From assembly GCA_033762255.1 (NCBI GenBank), contig JANRLT010000060.1:62001-126000 (forward strand): 64,000 nucleotides of DNA. Reading direction: 5' to 3'. A model generated the notes under the pieces. The model was not told the origin of the DNA. It did not search any database and saw only the letters and a program-made list of their open reading frames with translations. Of this stretch, positions 1-6,868 are shown in pieces. Every line of letters begins with the position of its first letter. The first letter of the stretch is position 1. The position numbers were made by a program, and so were the translations under genes. This DNA is from Pirellulales bacterium. GTDB lineage: Bacteria > Planctomycetota > Planctomycetia > Pirellulales > JALHPA01.

Positions 1-299
1 GGTTCGTCTTGAACGGCGACTTCGATCAAGCCCACGCCAAATTGAGCGAGCGCGGGCCAGGCACTGCCGGTGGGATCGAGTCGATAACCGATCCCTAGCG
101 GTGAAGCACAGCTAACGCCCGCGACATCCACTTGCAAGCGGGAATCGGCCCGCATGTGGCCTAAAATATCAATAATTTGCGGACCAAGCGGTAAGCGTGA
201 CAGTGTGCCCATCACACCGAGCGCAAGATCCCGGGCCAGTTTCGCGCGACAGCGAAAAAGCAACGGTTGTGATACGGTGCGGTAAAACCAGTCAGGCAT
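1..299 (-). CDS. Dihydroorotate dehydrogenase-like protein, N-terminal part (runs off the window)
   Basis: An open frame starts at an ATG at 299 and runs without a stop to the window edge, giving about 99 residues. The start MPDWFYRTVSQPLLFR, followed by a short helical region and then VAGVSCASPLGIGYRLD and ALAQFGVGLIEVAV, follows the plan of class 2 dihydroorotate dehydrogenases: an N-terminal membrane-associating helix pair, then the first strand with the N-P-[VL]-G-like FMN-binding turn and the G-F-G-x-[VI]-E-V strand. The family oxidises dihydroorotate to orotate in pyrimidine synthesis. The turn reads ASPLGIGYRLD rather than the usual NPVGLAAGFDK, so the protein is divergent, and the catalytic residues lie outside the window. 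It may be PyrD or a PyrD-like paralogue. Confidence 0.6.
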   Translation of the reverse strand, partial: MPDWFYRTVSQPLLFRCRAKLARDLALGVMGTLSRLPLGPQIIDILGHMRADSRLQVDVAGVSCASPLGIGYRLDPTGSAWPALAQFGVGLIEVAVQDE

Positions 300-409
300 A
301 AGGGGGCCAAGAGTTTACATGAAACTATTGCATTTTACTGTCCGCTAGACCATTTATTAACTCGTTTTTCCGGCTTTAATGGAGATTCATGTGTTCGTAA
401 TAAGGGCCA

Positions 410-1023
410 TCACGACTTGCCTTTTAATCTATTTATCGTGGCTTGATCCACCAGAATCCACATTTGTTGGATGGCGACTGCGTTGAGCTTTTTTAGGCGT
501 GCTTTCTGGGGCAGTTTATGCTTGACATACTCCACGTTTAAACTTTCTAGATTTGACAAGCAAACCAGTTGCGCGCCGTTGGCCTGATCGCAAATGCTCC
601 CTCTCCTTGAACCGTTAAAATTCCCTAATCAAACACAGCACAAACGCCACCGAAATCCCCGTGGTAAACTACAGGGCAATGTCCAGTGGGCGAATGTGCC
701 GCCGTATCGACCAGGCTTCGAGACAATGCCTATGGCCCCTGTGCGGTCGAGCCATTGTTTGGTGTCAAAGTGAAGCTATTCAGTCCAGACTGACTTTTAA
801 TCCCATCGAATTCGATGGAATTAAACTGGGGATTATTGAGCTTTTCCCATAGGCCTAGGAATTCCAAGGTATTGCGATTTCTCAGCCAATTACGTATGAG
901 ATCGTCAGTTTCCGCCGCATCCTTAAACCGCGCAATATCGGTCAGACGGATGTAATCATGGTCGAGGACTTGTTTCACGCCCACGGGATGATTCAGAACG
1001 GTCAATTGATTAAACTTAGTCAT
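410..1023 (-). pseudogene. Decayed KilA-N domain DNA-binding protein
   Basis: The first 80 or so residues (DYIRLTDIARFKDA, then NWLRNRNTLEFLGLWEKLNN and NSFTLTP) are typical of the KilA-N DNA-binding domain found in phage and plasmid-borne proteins. The frame then shifts by one base near 755. In the shifted frame the domain continues as QWLDRTGAIGIVSKPGRYGG and TFAH, as the family requires, and then degrades. The family's C-terminal end reappears in frame at 410-590 as QLVCLSNLESLN and KKLNAVAIQQM. The gene is therefore recognisable along its whole length but has at least one frameshift and an internal deletion. It cannot make a full product. It suggests an old mobile-element insertion next to the transposase at 1304-1912. 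Confidence 0.75.
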
Positions 1024-1164
1024 AACGTATGTAAGGTTGATGAAGTAGGCAATTCGCCTGGCGATACTGTACTTTAATCCACCTGCTGGCCTAAAATCAA
1101 GCGCGGGTGCAGGTTATCAAACCGTTCGACATGTAAAATCGCGAACTGTTAAATACACTACCAA

Positions 1165-1298
1165 GGTTAGCCGCGACGCGCAGCGGAGCGCGGGAGTTGT
1201 CGTCGAGTTTCCCTCCGCGCTCGTATTCGACTCGAGGCTAACCAGGCCCGGTTATCGTCGCGTTGCGCTCCGCGCTCACCTTCGACTCGCGGTTAATC
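1165..1298. repeat. Three REP-like palindromic units upstream of the transposase side
   Basis: A unit of about 30 bases at 1165-1194 (GGTTAGCCGCGACGCGCAGC onward) is followed by inverted copies at 1211-1243 and 1265-1298, which carry the shared CTCCGCGCTC core and end in GGCTAACC or GGTTAATC. The first and second units face each other and can fold as one long hairpin, as in REPIN doublets. The same unit occurs on the other side of the transposase at 1981-2046. Confidence 0.7.
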
Positions 1299-1303
1299 GG
1301 GTT

Positions 1304-1912
1304 TTATGCGCGATAATCGGTAACGAATGACCAGTTTTGAACTGGCTTCCCTTCCTTGACAGGGTTCTGTCGAACATAGCGGATGGCTGGCGGAACATCG
1401 GCCTCCTCCAGATATACTTTCCATGCGCCACGAGCAAAGCACTTGGGCACAGAACCACTTAATCGTCGTAAGTGTTTTTGGGGATGCAAATCTTCCTCTT
1501 CCAATTGGCGAGTCGCGCTCCCTTTTAATTGTATAACAATCTGCTCAATTTTGATAAGCGGATTACGCTGATGTCCATTTCTCCCGATAACGAGATGGGC
1601 ATGATCGGGCAAAATGGCACACTCCCAAATTAACAGGCCGGACTGCCGCGCATAATTGCCAAATCCCCTGCCAACCGCGCGGGCTTGTAGGCCATTGAGC
1701 AGCACTGGTGGGTATTTGAGGGCTTTTTTAGCGGCTACTCTTAAGTGCTGATCGTGCTCAATTGCCGCAGTAGAGCGAACTTCGGTAGTTTTTGTGGCTT
1801 TTCCGTAACGAAACAATTCCCAAGCACCCACAAAATTTGACCAGGAGCCTCGCGGGTCATTGGGAAGCCAAAAGCCATACATACCGAAAATTACATGAAA
1901 GCCAACGATCAT
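1304..1912 (-). mobile_element. REP-associated tyrosine (Y1, IS200-like) transposase, RAYT
   Basis: The 202-residue product begins with an MIVGFHVIFGMYGFWLPND strand typical of Y1 transposases. It has the metal-binding His-hydrophobic-His motif in ILPDHAHLVIGR near residue 110 and the catalytic tyrosine helix in IRYVRQNPVKEG near residue 180. These are the HUH-endonuclease hallmarks of REP-associated tyrosine transposases, which cut and move short palindromes as single strands. The gene is complete and lies between arrays of the same palindrome (1165-1298 and 1981-2046), which is the expected arrangement of such an enzyme and its substrate. No terminal inverted repeats of a classical IS are visible, so this is more likely a resident single-copy transposase than a self-mobile insertion sequence. 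Confidence 0.8.
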
Positions 1913-1980
1913 CGTATTAAAGAGGAATTATAAAGGGGATATTATTCCAATGCGGCGTGAAGGGATTAATACGTTGAATA

Positions 1981-2046
1981 CGCGCTCCGCTGCGCGTCGC
2001 GGCTAAACGTCCTGTATCACGCTCCGCTGCGCGTCGCGGTTAAACC
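1981..2046. repeat. Two REP-like units downstream of aroF
   Basis: Two near-identical direct copies lie at 1981-2007 and 2018-2046, each with the core GCTCCGCTGCGCGTCGCGG followed by CTAAA or TTAAACC. They are the same family as the units at 1165-1298. The second copy contains the TAA stop codon of aroF at 2040-2042, so the repeat starts exactly at the end of that gene. Confidence 0.75.
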
Positions 2047-3065
2047 GTCTTACCCAGCGCCCCCGCGATCTTGCGGCAGGTGGCCATGACTTGCTCAAAC
2101 TGCGCGATGTTTAGCGTCTGGTAGCCGTCACTTTTGGCGTTTTCCGGGTCGGGGTGGACCTCCAAAATGATGCCATCCGCGCCCGCCGCCACGCTGGCCG
2201 CCGTCATGGCGGGAACCAAGTACGTGTGCCCCGTCCCGTGGCTAGGATCGACCACCACCGGCAAGTGTGTCTTAGCCTGTAAATACGGCACCGTCGCCAG
2301 TGGCAGCGTGAACCGCGTGTGCGCCTCAAACGTGCGGATGCCGCGTTCGCACAGCATGACTTGGGTGTTTCCACCATTCAGAATGTATTCCGCCGCCAAG
2401 AGCAACTCCTCGATGGTTGCGCTGGGGCCGCGTTTGAGCAAAACCGGTGTGCGGGTGTCCCCCACCGCCTCAAGTAGGCGATAATTTTGCATGTTTCGCG
2501 CGCCGATTTGCAGCACGTCGGCATATTCGCAGACCAGCGGCACATCCTCGCTGGCAACCACCTCAGTGACAATTGCCAGGCCGGTCGCCTCCCGCGCGGC
2601 GGCCAACATTTGCAAACCCTCCTTTTTAAGCCCTTGAAAGCTATAGGGGCTGGTGCGGGGTTTAAATGCTCCGCCGCGCAATCCTTTGGCCCCGGCCGCT
2701 TTGACCGCTTTGGCCGTGGCCACGATTTGCTCGGTGCCTTCCACCGAGCAAGGCCCCGCGATCACGCCCACGGTCCCCCCCCCAATAACCAGGTCGCGCA
2801 CCTTGACCACGGTTGGATCCTTCTTGACCTCGCGCGAGGCGATTTTATACGGGGCGAGGATGGGCATGACTTCGGCGACTCCGGTGCAAATTTCCAGCGA
2901 TTCCTTATGGGTCTTGCGGTCATCGCCGACCACGGCCACGACGGTCCGTTCCGCCCCGATAATGACATGCGACTTGAGGCCCAGGTGCTCGACTTTGCTC
3001 ACGATATGCTGGACTTCGGCGGGGCTGGCTTCTTTTTTCATGACGACAATCACGGCAATCTCCAC
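2040..3065 (-). CDS. aroF: 3-deoxy-7-phosphoheptulonate (DAHP) synthase, type I beta
   Basis: This enzyme condenses phosphoenolpyruvate and erythrose 4-phosphate, the first step of the shikimate pathway. The 341-residue protein has an N-terminal ferredoxin-like regulatory segment (residues 1-70, containing [20 protein letters not shown]) and a TIM-barrel catalytic part. Visible motifs are [49 protein letters not shown] and [10 protein letters not shown]. This domain order is that of the Thermotoga/Bacillus I-beta type, where the N-terminal domain mediates feedback by aromatic amino acids. The start is a GTG at 3065; a downstream ATG at 3041 is possible but would remove the first strand. A hairpin with a T-run ends about 28 bases before the start (see 3093-3137), which suggests attenuation. 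Confidence 0.93.
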   Translation of the reverse strand: MEIAVIVVMKKEASPAEVQHIVSKVEHLGLKSHVIIGAERTVVAVVGDDRKTHKESLEICTGVAEVMPILAPYKIASREVKKDPTVVKVRDLVIGGGTVGVIAGPCSVEGTEQIVATAKAVKAAGAKGLRGGAFKPRTSPYSFQGLKKEGLQMLAAAREATGLAIVTEVVASEDVPLVCEYADVLQIGARNMQNYRLLEAVGDTRTPVLLKRGPSATIEELLLAAEYILNGGNTQVMLCERGIRTFEAHTRFTLPLATVPYLQAKTHLPVVVDPSHGTGHTYLVPAMTAASVAAGADGIILEVHPDPENAKSDGYQTLNIAQFEQVMATCRKIAGALGKTV

Positions 3066-3092
3066 GGAAAAGTGCGCGAGGGGGACAAATCA

Positions 3093-3137
3093 ATAAAAAA
3101 ACCCCGTGAGCGGCGGTTTGAGTGCCGGATCACGAGG
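3093..3137 (-). terminator. Hairpin plus T-run just upstream of aroF: terminator or attenuator
   Basis: Read on the minus strand, the arms CCTCGTGA and TCACGGGG are separated by a loop that can itself pair partly, and are followed at once by seven T and ATTG. This is the form of an intrinsic terminator. It lies 182 bases after the glycosyltransferase stop and only 28 bases before the aroF start. It could end the upstream transcript or work as a regulated terminator within the aroF leader. Confidence 0.6.
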
Positions 3138-3246
3138 TTGGGTTGGTAAGCTGAAAATGTTACAGCACCGCTCCCGCCCGGTGATCCGGGGGACTAAAGT
3201 AAAAGTACCAATAGCGGTAGCTAAAATAACGGTGTCGCATATTGGT

Positions 3247-3274
3247 ATTATGACTGGGAATGCGGTTTTCGCAA
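3247..3274 (-). promoter_or_regulatory. aroF: Candidate sigma-70 promoter for an aroF leader
   Basis: On the minus strand TTGCGA (3274-3269) and CATAAT (3252-3247) are 16 bases apart. Transcription would begin near 3240 and give a leader of about 175 bases before aroF. An inverted repeat, ACCAATA at 3208-3214 and TATTGGT at 3240-3246, sits at the start of this leader. This is a pattern match only. Confidence 0.35.
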
Positions 3275-3318
3275 GAGTTTTTGCTGGAATATCGCTAAAA
3301 ACGTAAGCAGTGGCAAGC

Positions 3319-4680
3319 TTACGCCGCGCGGCGGTTCTTTTTGTTCTTGCGGCGTTCATGCCGCTGGCGATGACGATCGGCCGCTTGTTGCCAATCGGGT
3401 TTATGGACGCTAGACGCCGACGATTCTTGCTTTGGGTTGTCCCATTCTTCTTCCAGGGCTTCTTCCGCGGCGGCCAGTTCCTCTCGTTCGGGCCGTTCCC
3501 GCAACGCGGGAGTTAGTAAATCCGCCACGGTGGCGCTTTCGTCAAAGCCCTGCGTGTCGGCCAGGGTTTCTTCCACCAGGGATTCCTCGTCGTAACTTGG
3601 GGTGGGAAGCAGGACTTGAACAGGCACTGTGCCGCGCGGCACGGATTCTTCAGTATTGTTTGCGGAAGGGGCGGCTTGCGATTCACTGTCGGGCGGAGTG
3701 TTTTCCCACGACACATTGGAGGATCCTTGCAGGTTCTCTGACGCGGGGTTGATTTCCGCATCGCGCGGAGAATTGCGCGCCGTATAAAACGACGTATTCC
3801 AGGTATTTTCCCACCAAATCTGGGCCAGGTCCCATATTGCCCGGCCATAGTCCCGCCAGCGCAGCTTTGATCCGCCGATTTCACTCCAGGCATCCAGAGG
3901 ATATTCATAAATGGACCAGTCCAGGCCTGGTTGGCCGCTTTTGGCAAATTGGCTAGCCAGGCGGCTGAGCAACTCCACATCAAAAATCCAACGGGATAGA
4001 AATGGCCGGTGCAGCGCCGTGCGCAGTTCGGGCGAGGCGCGGAACAGCTTGGCGCCGCACTGGGTGTCGGTAAAGCGCACACCGATCGTGGCCGAGGCCA
4101 GCCGGGCAAAAATCCGGCTCAGCCAGTGACGGTGAACTTCGCGCTTGATGCGATGCCCGGCCAACCGCAAGCGAACGCCAATGACTCCTTGCAGGTCGTC
4201 GCGCGTGGCCAGTAAATCGCGAAACGGCACGAGCGATTCGGGGACCGTGGCAAAGTCGGCATCTAAAAAGCCCACGAATTCGGGGGCGTTGGTTCCTTCG
4301 AGGAGCGCCAGCATGCCTTGGCGGACGGCTTCGGCCTTGCCGCTATTTTGATTTAAATGCAACACGCGCAACTGACGGGGAAACTCCCGAACCAACTCAT
4401 CCAGCATTGTTCCAGTGGCGTCGGTGCTGCCATCATTGACAAACAAGAGTTCCAGTCCCGTGCGACGACTTAGGAACTGCCGAATGCGGCCCAGATCCAG
4501 CCGCAATGCCTCGTCATAACATGGAACAACCAGTACGGTTTTATGTTGTGGAGAAGCGGCAAAACCCGCGCGGCGTTCCCCGCGGGAAGTATTTTTAATG
4601 CTGGCCGACGAGGTGGATCGGCGAAGGGCCGTTCGCGGGAAACTCCCCTCAAAACGTCCGGTCGATTTGGCGAGTGGCAT
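3319..4680 (-). CDS. Family 2 glycosyltransferase, dolichyl/polyprenyl-phosphate sugar synthase-like
   Basis: The start at 4680 is chosen because a GGGGGGAAG sequence lies 7 bases upstream; an earlier in-frame start at 4827 has no such site. The GT-A fold covers roughly residues 45-290: VLVVPCYDEALRLDL, LLFVNDGSTDATG, GKAEAVRQGM, the DXD-type metal site FLDADFATVP, and the FTDTQCGAKLFR and WIFDVELLSRL segments. These match the ALG5/DPM1-like branch that moves a sugar from a nucleotide to a lipid phosphate. The last 160 or so residues are a low-complexity acidic tail (TLADTQGFDE, EELAAAEEALEEEW) ending in a strongly basic RHRQRHERRKNKKNRRAA stretch. I see no membrane segment, so the basic tail may hold it to membrane or nucleic acid; this is a guess. 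Confidence 0.85.
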   Translation of the reverse strand: MPLAKSTGRFEGSFPRTALRRSTSSASIKNTSRGERRAGFAASPQHKTVLVVPCYDEALRLDLGRIRQFLSRRTGLELLFVNDGSTDATGTMLDELVREFPRQLRVLHLNQNSGKAEAVRQGMLALLEGTNAPEFVGFLDADFATVPESLVPFRDLLATRDDLQGVIGVRLRLAGHRIKREVHRHWLSRIFARLASATIGVRFTDTQCGAKLFRASPELRTALHRPFLSRWIFDVELLSRLASQFAKSGQPGLDWSIYEYPLDAWSEIGGSKLRWRDYGRAIWDLAQIWWENTWNTSFYTARNSPRDAEINPASENLQGSSNVSWENTPPDSESQAAPSANNTEESVPRGTVPVQVLLPTPSYDEESLVEETLADTQGFDESATVADLLTPALRERPEREELAAAEEALEEEWDNPKQESSASSVHKPDWQQAADRHRQRHERRKNKKNRRAA

Positions 4681-5134
4681 CGTGCGCTTCCCCCCATCAT
4701 AGTGTAAAGTTGCTCGCTCTTGGCCGCGGCTGGCCTGGGCGAACTGATTCGATCGCGTTTCCCCTAAAGACCAACTTTTTTTGATTGGCCAGCGGATCGG
4801 TACTGGTGAGAAACTCCTGTTTCCCAATCAAAAACCCGCACAACCAGACCCAGCGATCGAATTTTGGGTAAATTCTGGCAGAGAGTTATAAATCTTCCCT
4901 GATTTGCCAGCAAGATGAGTTTTTAACCATAACCAACACCTTGGCCTGGCAAATTGGTTAAAATTTGGGGTAATTTTGGCACTGTGGGGACTGACTTTCC
5001 AAAGTTGGGCACGCTCGTTAAAATAAAATCTTGGTTTTGCTAGTAGATGCTGTCTTTCACTGGCTCATTGCCAGGCCCGGGATAACGAACTTTATCCCCG
5101 TAAGCAGTGTCAGAGGCTAGTAAACCTGGGTAAG
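4681..5134. other. Intergenic region between the glycosyltransferase and tRNA-Ser
   Basis: No credible gene is seen. The region is more AT-rich than its neighbours and must hold the promoter of the leftward glycosyltransferase gene and that of the rightward tRNA (see 5068-5096). Confidence 0.5.
5068..5096 (+). promoter_or_regulatory. Candidate promoter of tRNA-Ser
   Basis: TTGCCA at 5068-5073 and TTTATC at 5091-5096 are 17 bases apart. Transcription would start about 30 bases before the mature tRNA. Confidence 0.4.
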
Positions 5135-5215
5135 GAGGGTATGCGAATGGTGAGCGGCGACACTGGAAATGTCGTGCCCCGTAAGGGGTTGCGGGTTCGA
5201 CTCCCGTGCCCTCCG
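5135..5215 (+). tRNA. tRNA-Ser (anticodon GGA)
   Basis: A full class II cloverleaf is visible. The acceptor arm is GGAGGGT at 5135-5141 with GCCCTCC at 5208-5214, followed by discriminator G. The anticodon stem CGACA/TGTCG encloses the loop CTGGAAA with anticodon GGA. The variable arm is CCCC-GTAA-GGGG, and the T arm is GCGGG-TTCGACT-CCCGT. The long variable arm and the G discriminator identify serine. The terminal CCA is not encoded. It reads UCC and UCU codons. Confidence 0.95.
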
Positions 5216-5237
5216 CTGGAAATGAGTCTGCTGATGT

Positions 5238-5268
5238 AAAAAACCCCGGTTATTGCCGGGGTTTTTTT
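5238..5268 (+). terminator. Intrinsic terminator after tRNA-Ser
   Basis: ACCCCGG and CCGGGGT form a stem around a short TTATTG loop, followed by a run of T. It starts about 25 bases after the tRNA and closes that transcription unit. Confidence 0.85.
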
Positions 5269-5434
5269 ATGAGGGAGGAACTTATGGCGAATTATTCAAA
5301 ATTCAAAAAGTCTTATCAAGTTAAACCCCACTGTAAAGCTAGTCTTTTTACATTTTTTTTAGAAATAGTCGCGGAACTTTTAGCTGCCTGCGCGCGTATC
5401 TAGATGGGCATATCATTTTTCCTAAGGGATTATC

Positions 5435-6010
5435 ATGCAAAAGACTCGCAATTGGCGGATGTTGGCCAGGCAGAGGTTGGGATTTGCCACAGTAGGTTGC
5501 GCCGTTTTTTTAATCCTCCTTTCATCCACGGTTTATGCCTTGTACAGCGTTAGTCCCACTGGCGATTGGCCCAAAAGCTGGCCCGCGGAGCTAGAGCCGC
5601 TGCGGGCCCAGGCCATGACTTATGTCGGCCCGGATGTCGAGAGCCACCATTACGCGATCCCTTTTGACAGCAGGGAAGCTTTTGAGGCCGCGTGGCAGCA
5701 TTTGCTAAAAGTCAAAACCCCCAAAGCGCCAATTTTTTTGGTGCGGGGGCCGAACTTTTTTTTACCAGAGGGAAAAGTGAGTGGCGTCATTGTGCATTCA
5801 CCGAATGCCGATGACACGGAACGACCCGGTTTTCCCCGGGAACCGATCAAAGGGGTAGAAAATCTTCGTATGCGGTGGATGAATACAACCTATATCGAAC
5901 TGGTCGTGGACGGGAAAGTTGTGGATTTAAACCAGCTGCAACTGCCGGAGGAAGTCACGATTATTGACGAGCGGTTTAAGGAACAAGGGAAGGATAAGGG
6001 GAAGGAATAG
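5435..6010 (+). CDS. Hypothetical single-pass membrane or secreted protein
   Basis: The 191-residue product has a basic N-terminus followed by one hydrophobic segment at about residues 16-38 (GCAVFLILLSSTVYALYSV), which is an uncleaved anchor or signal peptide. The remaining part is soluble and mixed alpha/beta (for example FEAAWQHLLKVKTPKAPIFL and GVIVHSPNADD) and ends in a charged EQGKDKGKE tail. No family is recognised. It stands alone between the tRNA and a lipoprotein gene, both on the same strand. Confidence 0.6.
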   Translation: MQKTRNWRMLARQRLGFATVGCAVFLILLSSTVYALYSVSPTGDWPKSWPAELEPLRAQAMTYVGPDVESHHYAIPFDSREAFEAAWQHLLKVKTPKAPIFLVRGPNFFLPEGKVSGVIVHSPNADDTERPGFPREPIKGVENLRMRWMNTTYIELVVDGKVVDLNQLQLPEEVTIIDERFKEQGKDKGKE

Positions 6011-6137
6011 ACGCGGGCACGTTGCATTGTGGTTAGAAAATGACCGCTTCGTGAAACTGTATCCTACGACAACAAGGAAGTCGCCCAAACTTTACTCGCA
6101 AAAACTTTAACAAGTTCAAGAGGTATGTGGTAATATC

Positions 6138-6572
6138 ATGTTTCGCTTGCAAAACTCGATATTCCTACTGGTTGTCCTCCTTTGCGGTTGTATGGAACCG
6201 CTGGCCACTTCAGACGGTAAATCCACAAACTTGGCTCGTGACCTTAAAGTAATGTGGGAAACAAAATCAATTGATGTGGGTAACGACCCAACACATGGCC
6301 CAAACCCACGGGCGTCTACAGATAATGCCATTGATGCGGCATCACGTGTTTTCAAGACCATCGAGCTTCGTGGAAAAACTCGTGAAGAAGTATTAGCCGC
6401 ACTGGGAGATCCGATCGAGAATAGTAAAAGCAGCTACAATTTCCCGTTTTTTCCCACAGGAAGTGATACGATGGTGTTTCGTTTTGATAATGGGGCTAAT
6501 GGTATTCAATTTAATGTCAAATTTGATATGCACAAAAAGGTTTCAGAGATCGAGGAACTGTGGATTGAGTAG
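6138..6572 (+). CDS. Small lipoprotein with a BamE/SmpA-like C-terminal half
   Basis: The 144-residue product has a lipoprotein signal (MFRLQNSIFLLVVLLCGC) with the acylated cysteine at residue 18, so it should be membrane-anchored outside the cytoplasm. The segment RGKTREEVLAALGDPIENS is the helix-turn signature of the SmpA/OmlA (BamE) fold, G-M-[ST]-x-x-E-V-x-x-x-L-G-x-P. The strands after it (TMVFRFDNGAN, FNVKFDMHKKV) fit the same small alpha/beta fold. In proteobacteria BamE helps insert outer-membrane proteins, but many lipoproteins share this fold without that role, so only the fold is claimed. Confidence 0.6.
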   Translation: MFRLQNSIFLLVVLLCGCMEPLATSDGKSTNLARDLKVMWETKSIDVGNDPTHGPNPRASTDNAIDAASRVFKTIELRGKTREEVLAALGDPIENSKSSYNFPFFPTGSDTMVFRFDNGANGIQFNVKFDMHKKVSEIEELWIE

Positions 6573-6868
6573 TGATTCACTCAACCTGCCATACTCTCTT
6601 GGCAGTGATACCGGGGAATTCTTTATCTAGGGAACTCTTCGATCTTCTATTTGTAACTCTGTTGCACTAAAAGTTCGCAAAAGCTAAGTTGAGCCTAATC
6701 TGCAAATTTCCTGAAACCAGCGGCATTTGCCCGGGGTACTAACCGTTGCTCCGCATTGCTTTTATTTCGTGTGAGCACGGTTTCCCTCGTCATTTTACTT
6801 TTCGTTAGCTTTGCTCCCGCTCATTCGCATTCCGCTAATATTTTGCTACCCAAAATTTTGCTACGCCC

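Noticed and set aside
730-1023. Intact small KilA-N protein
   Set aside because: The remaining parts of the same family are found downstream in other frames, which shows a broken longer gene.
2134-3149. Long open frames on the plus strand opposite aroF
   Set aside because: They are antisense to a well-conserved enzyme, have no family match, and follow from the codon use of aroF.
5206-5403. 65-codon frame starting inside tRNA-Ser
   Set aside because: It begins within the tRNA and reads through the terminator hairpin. No family or convincing start supports it.
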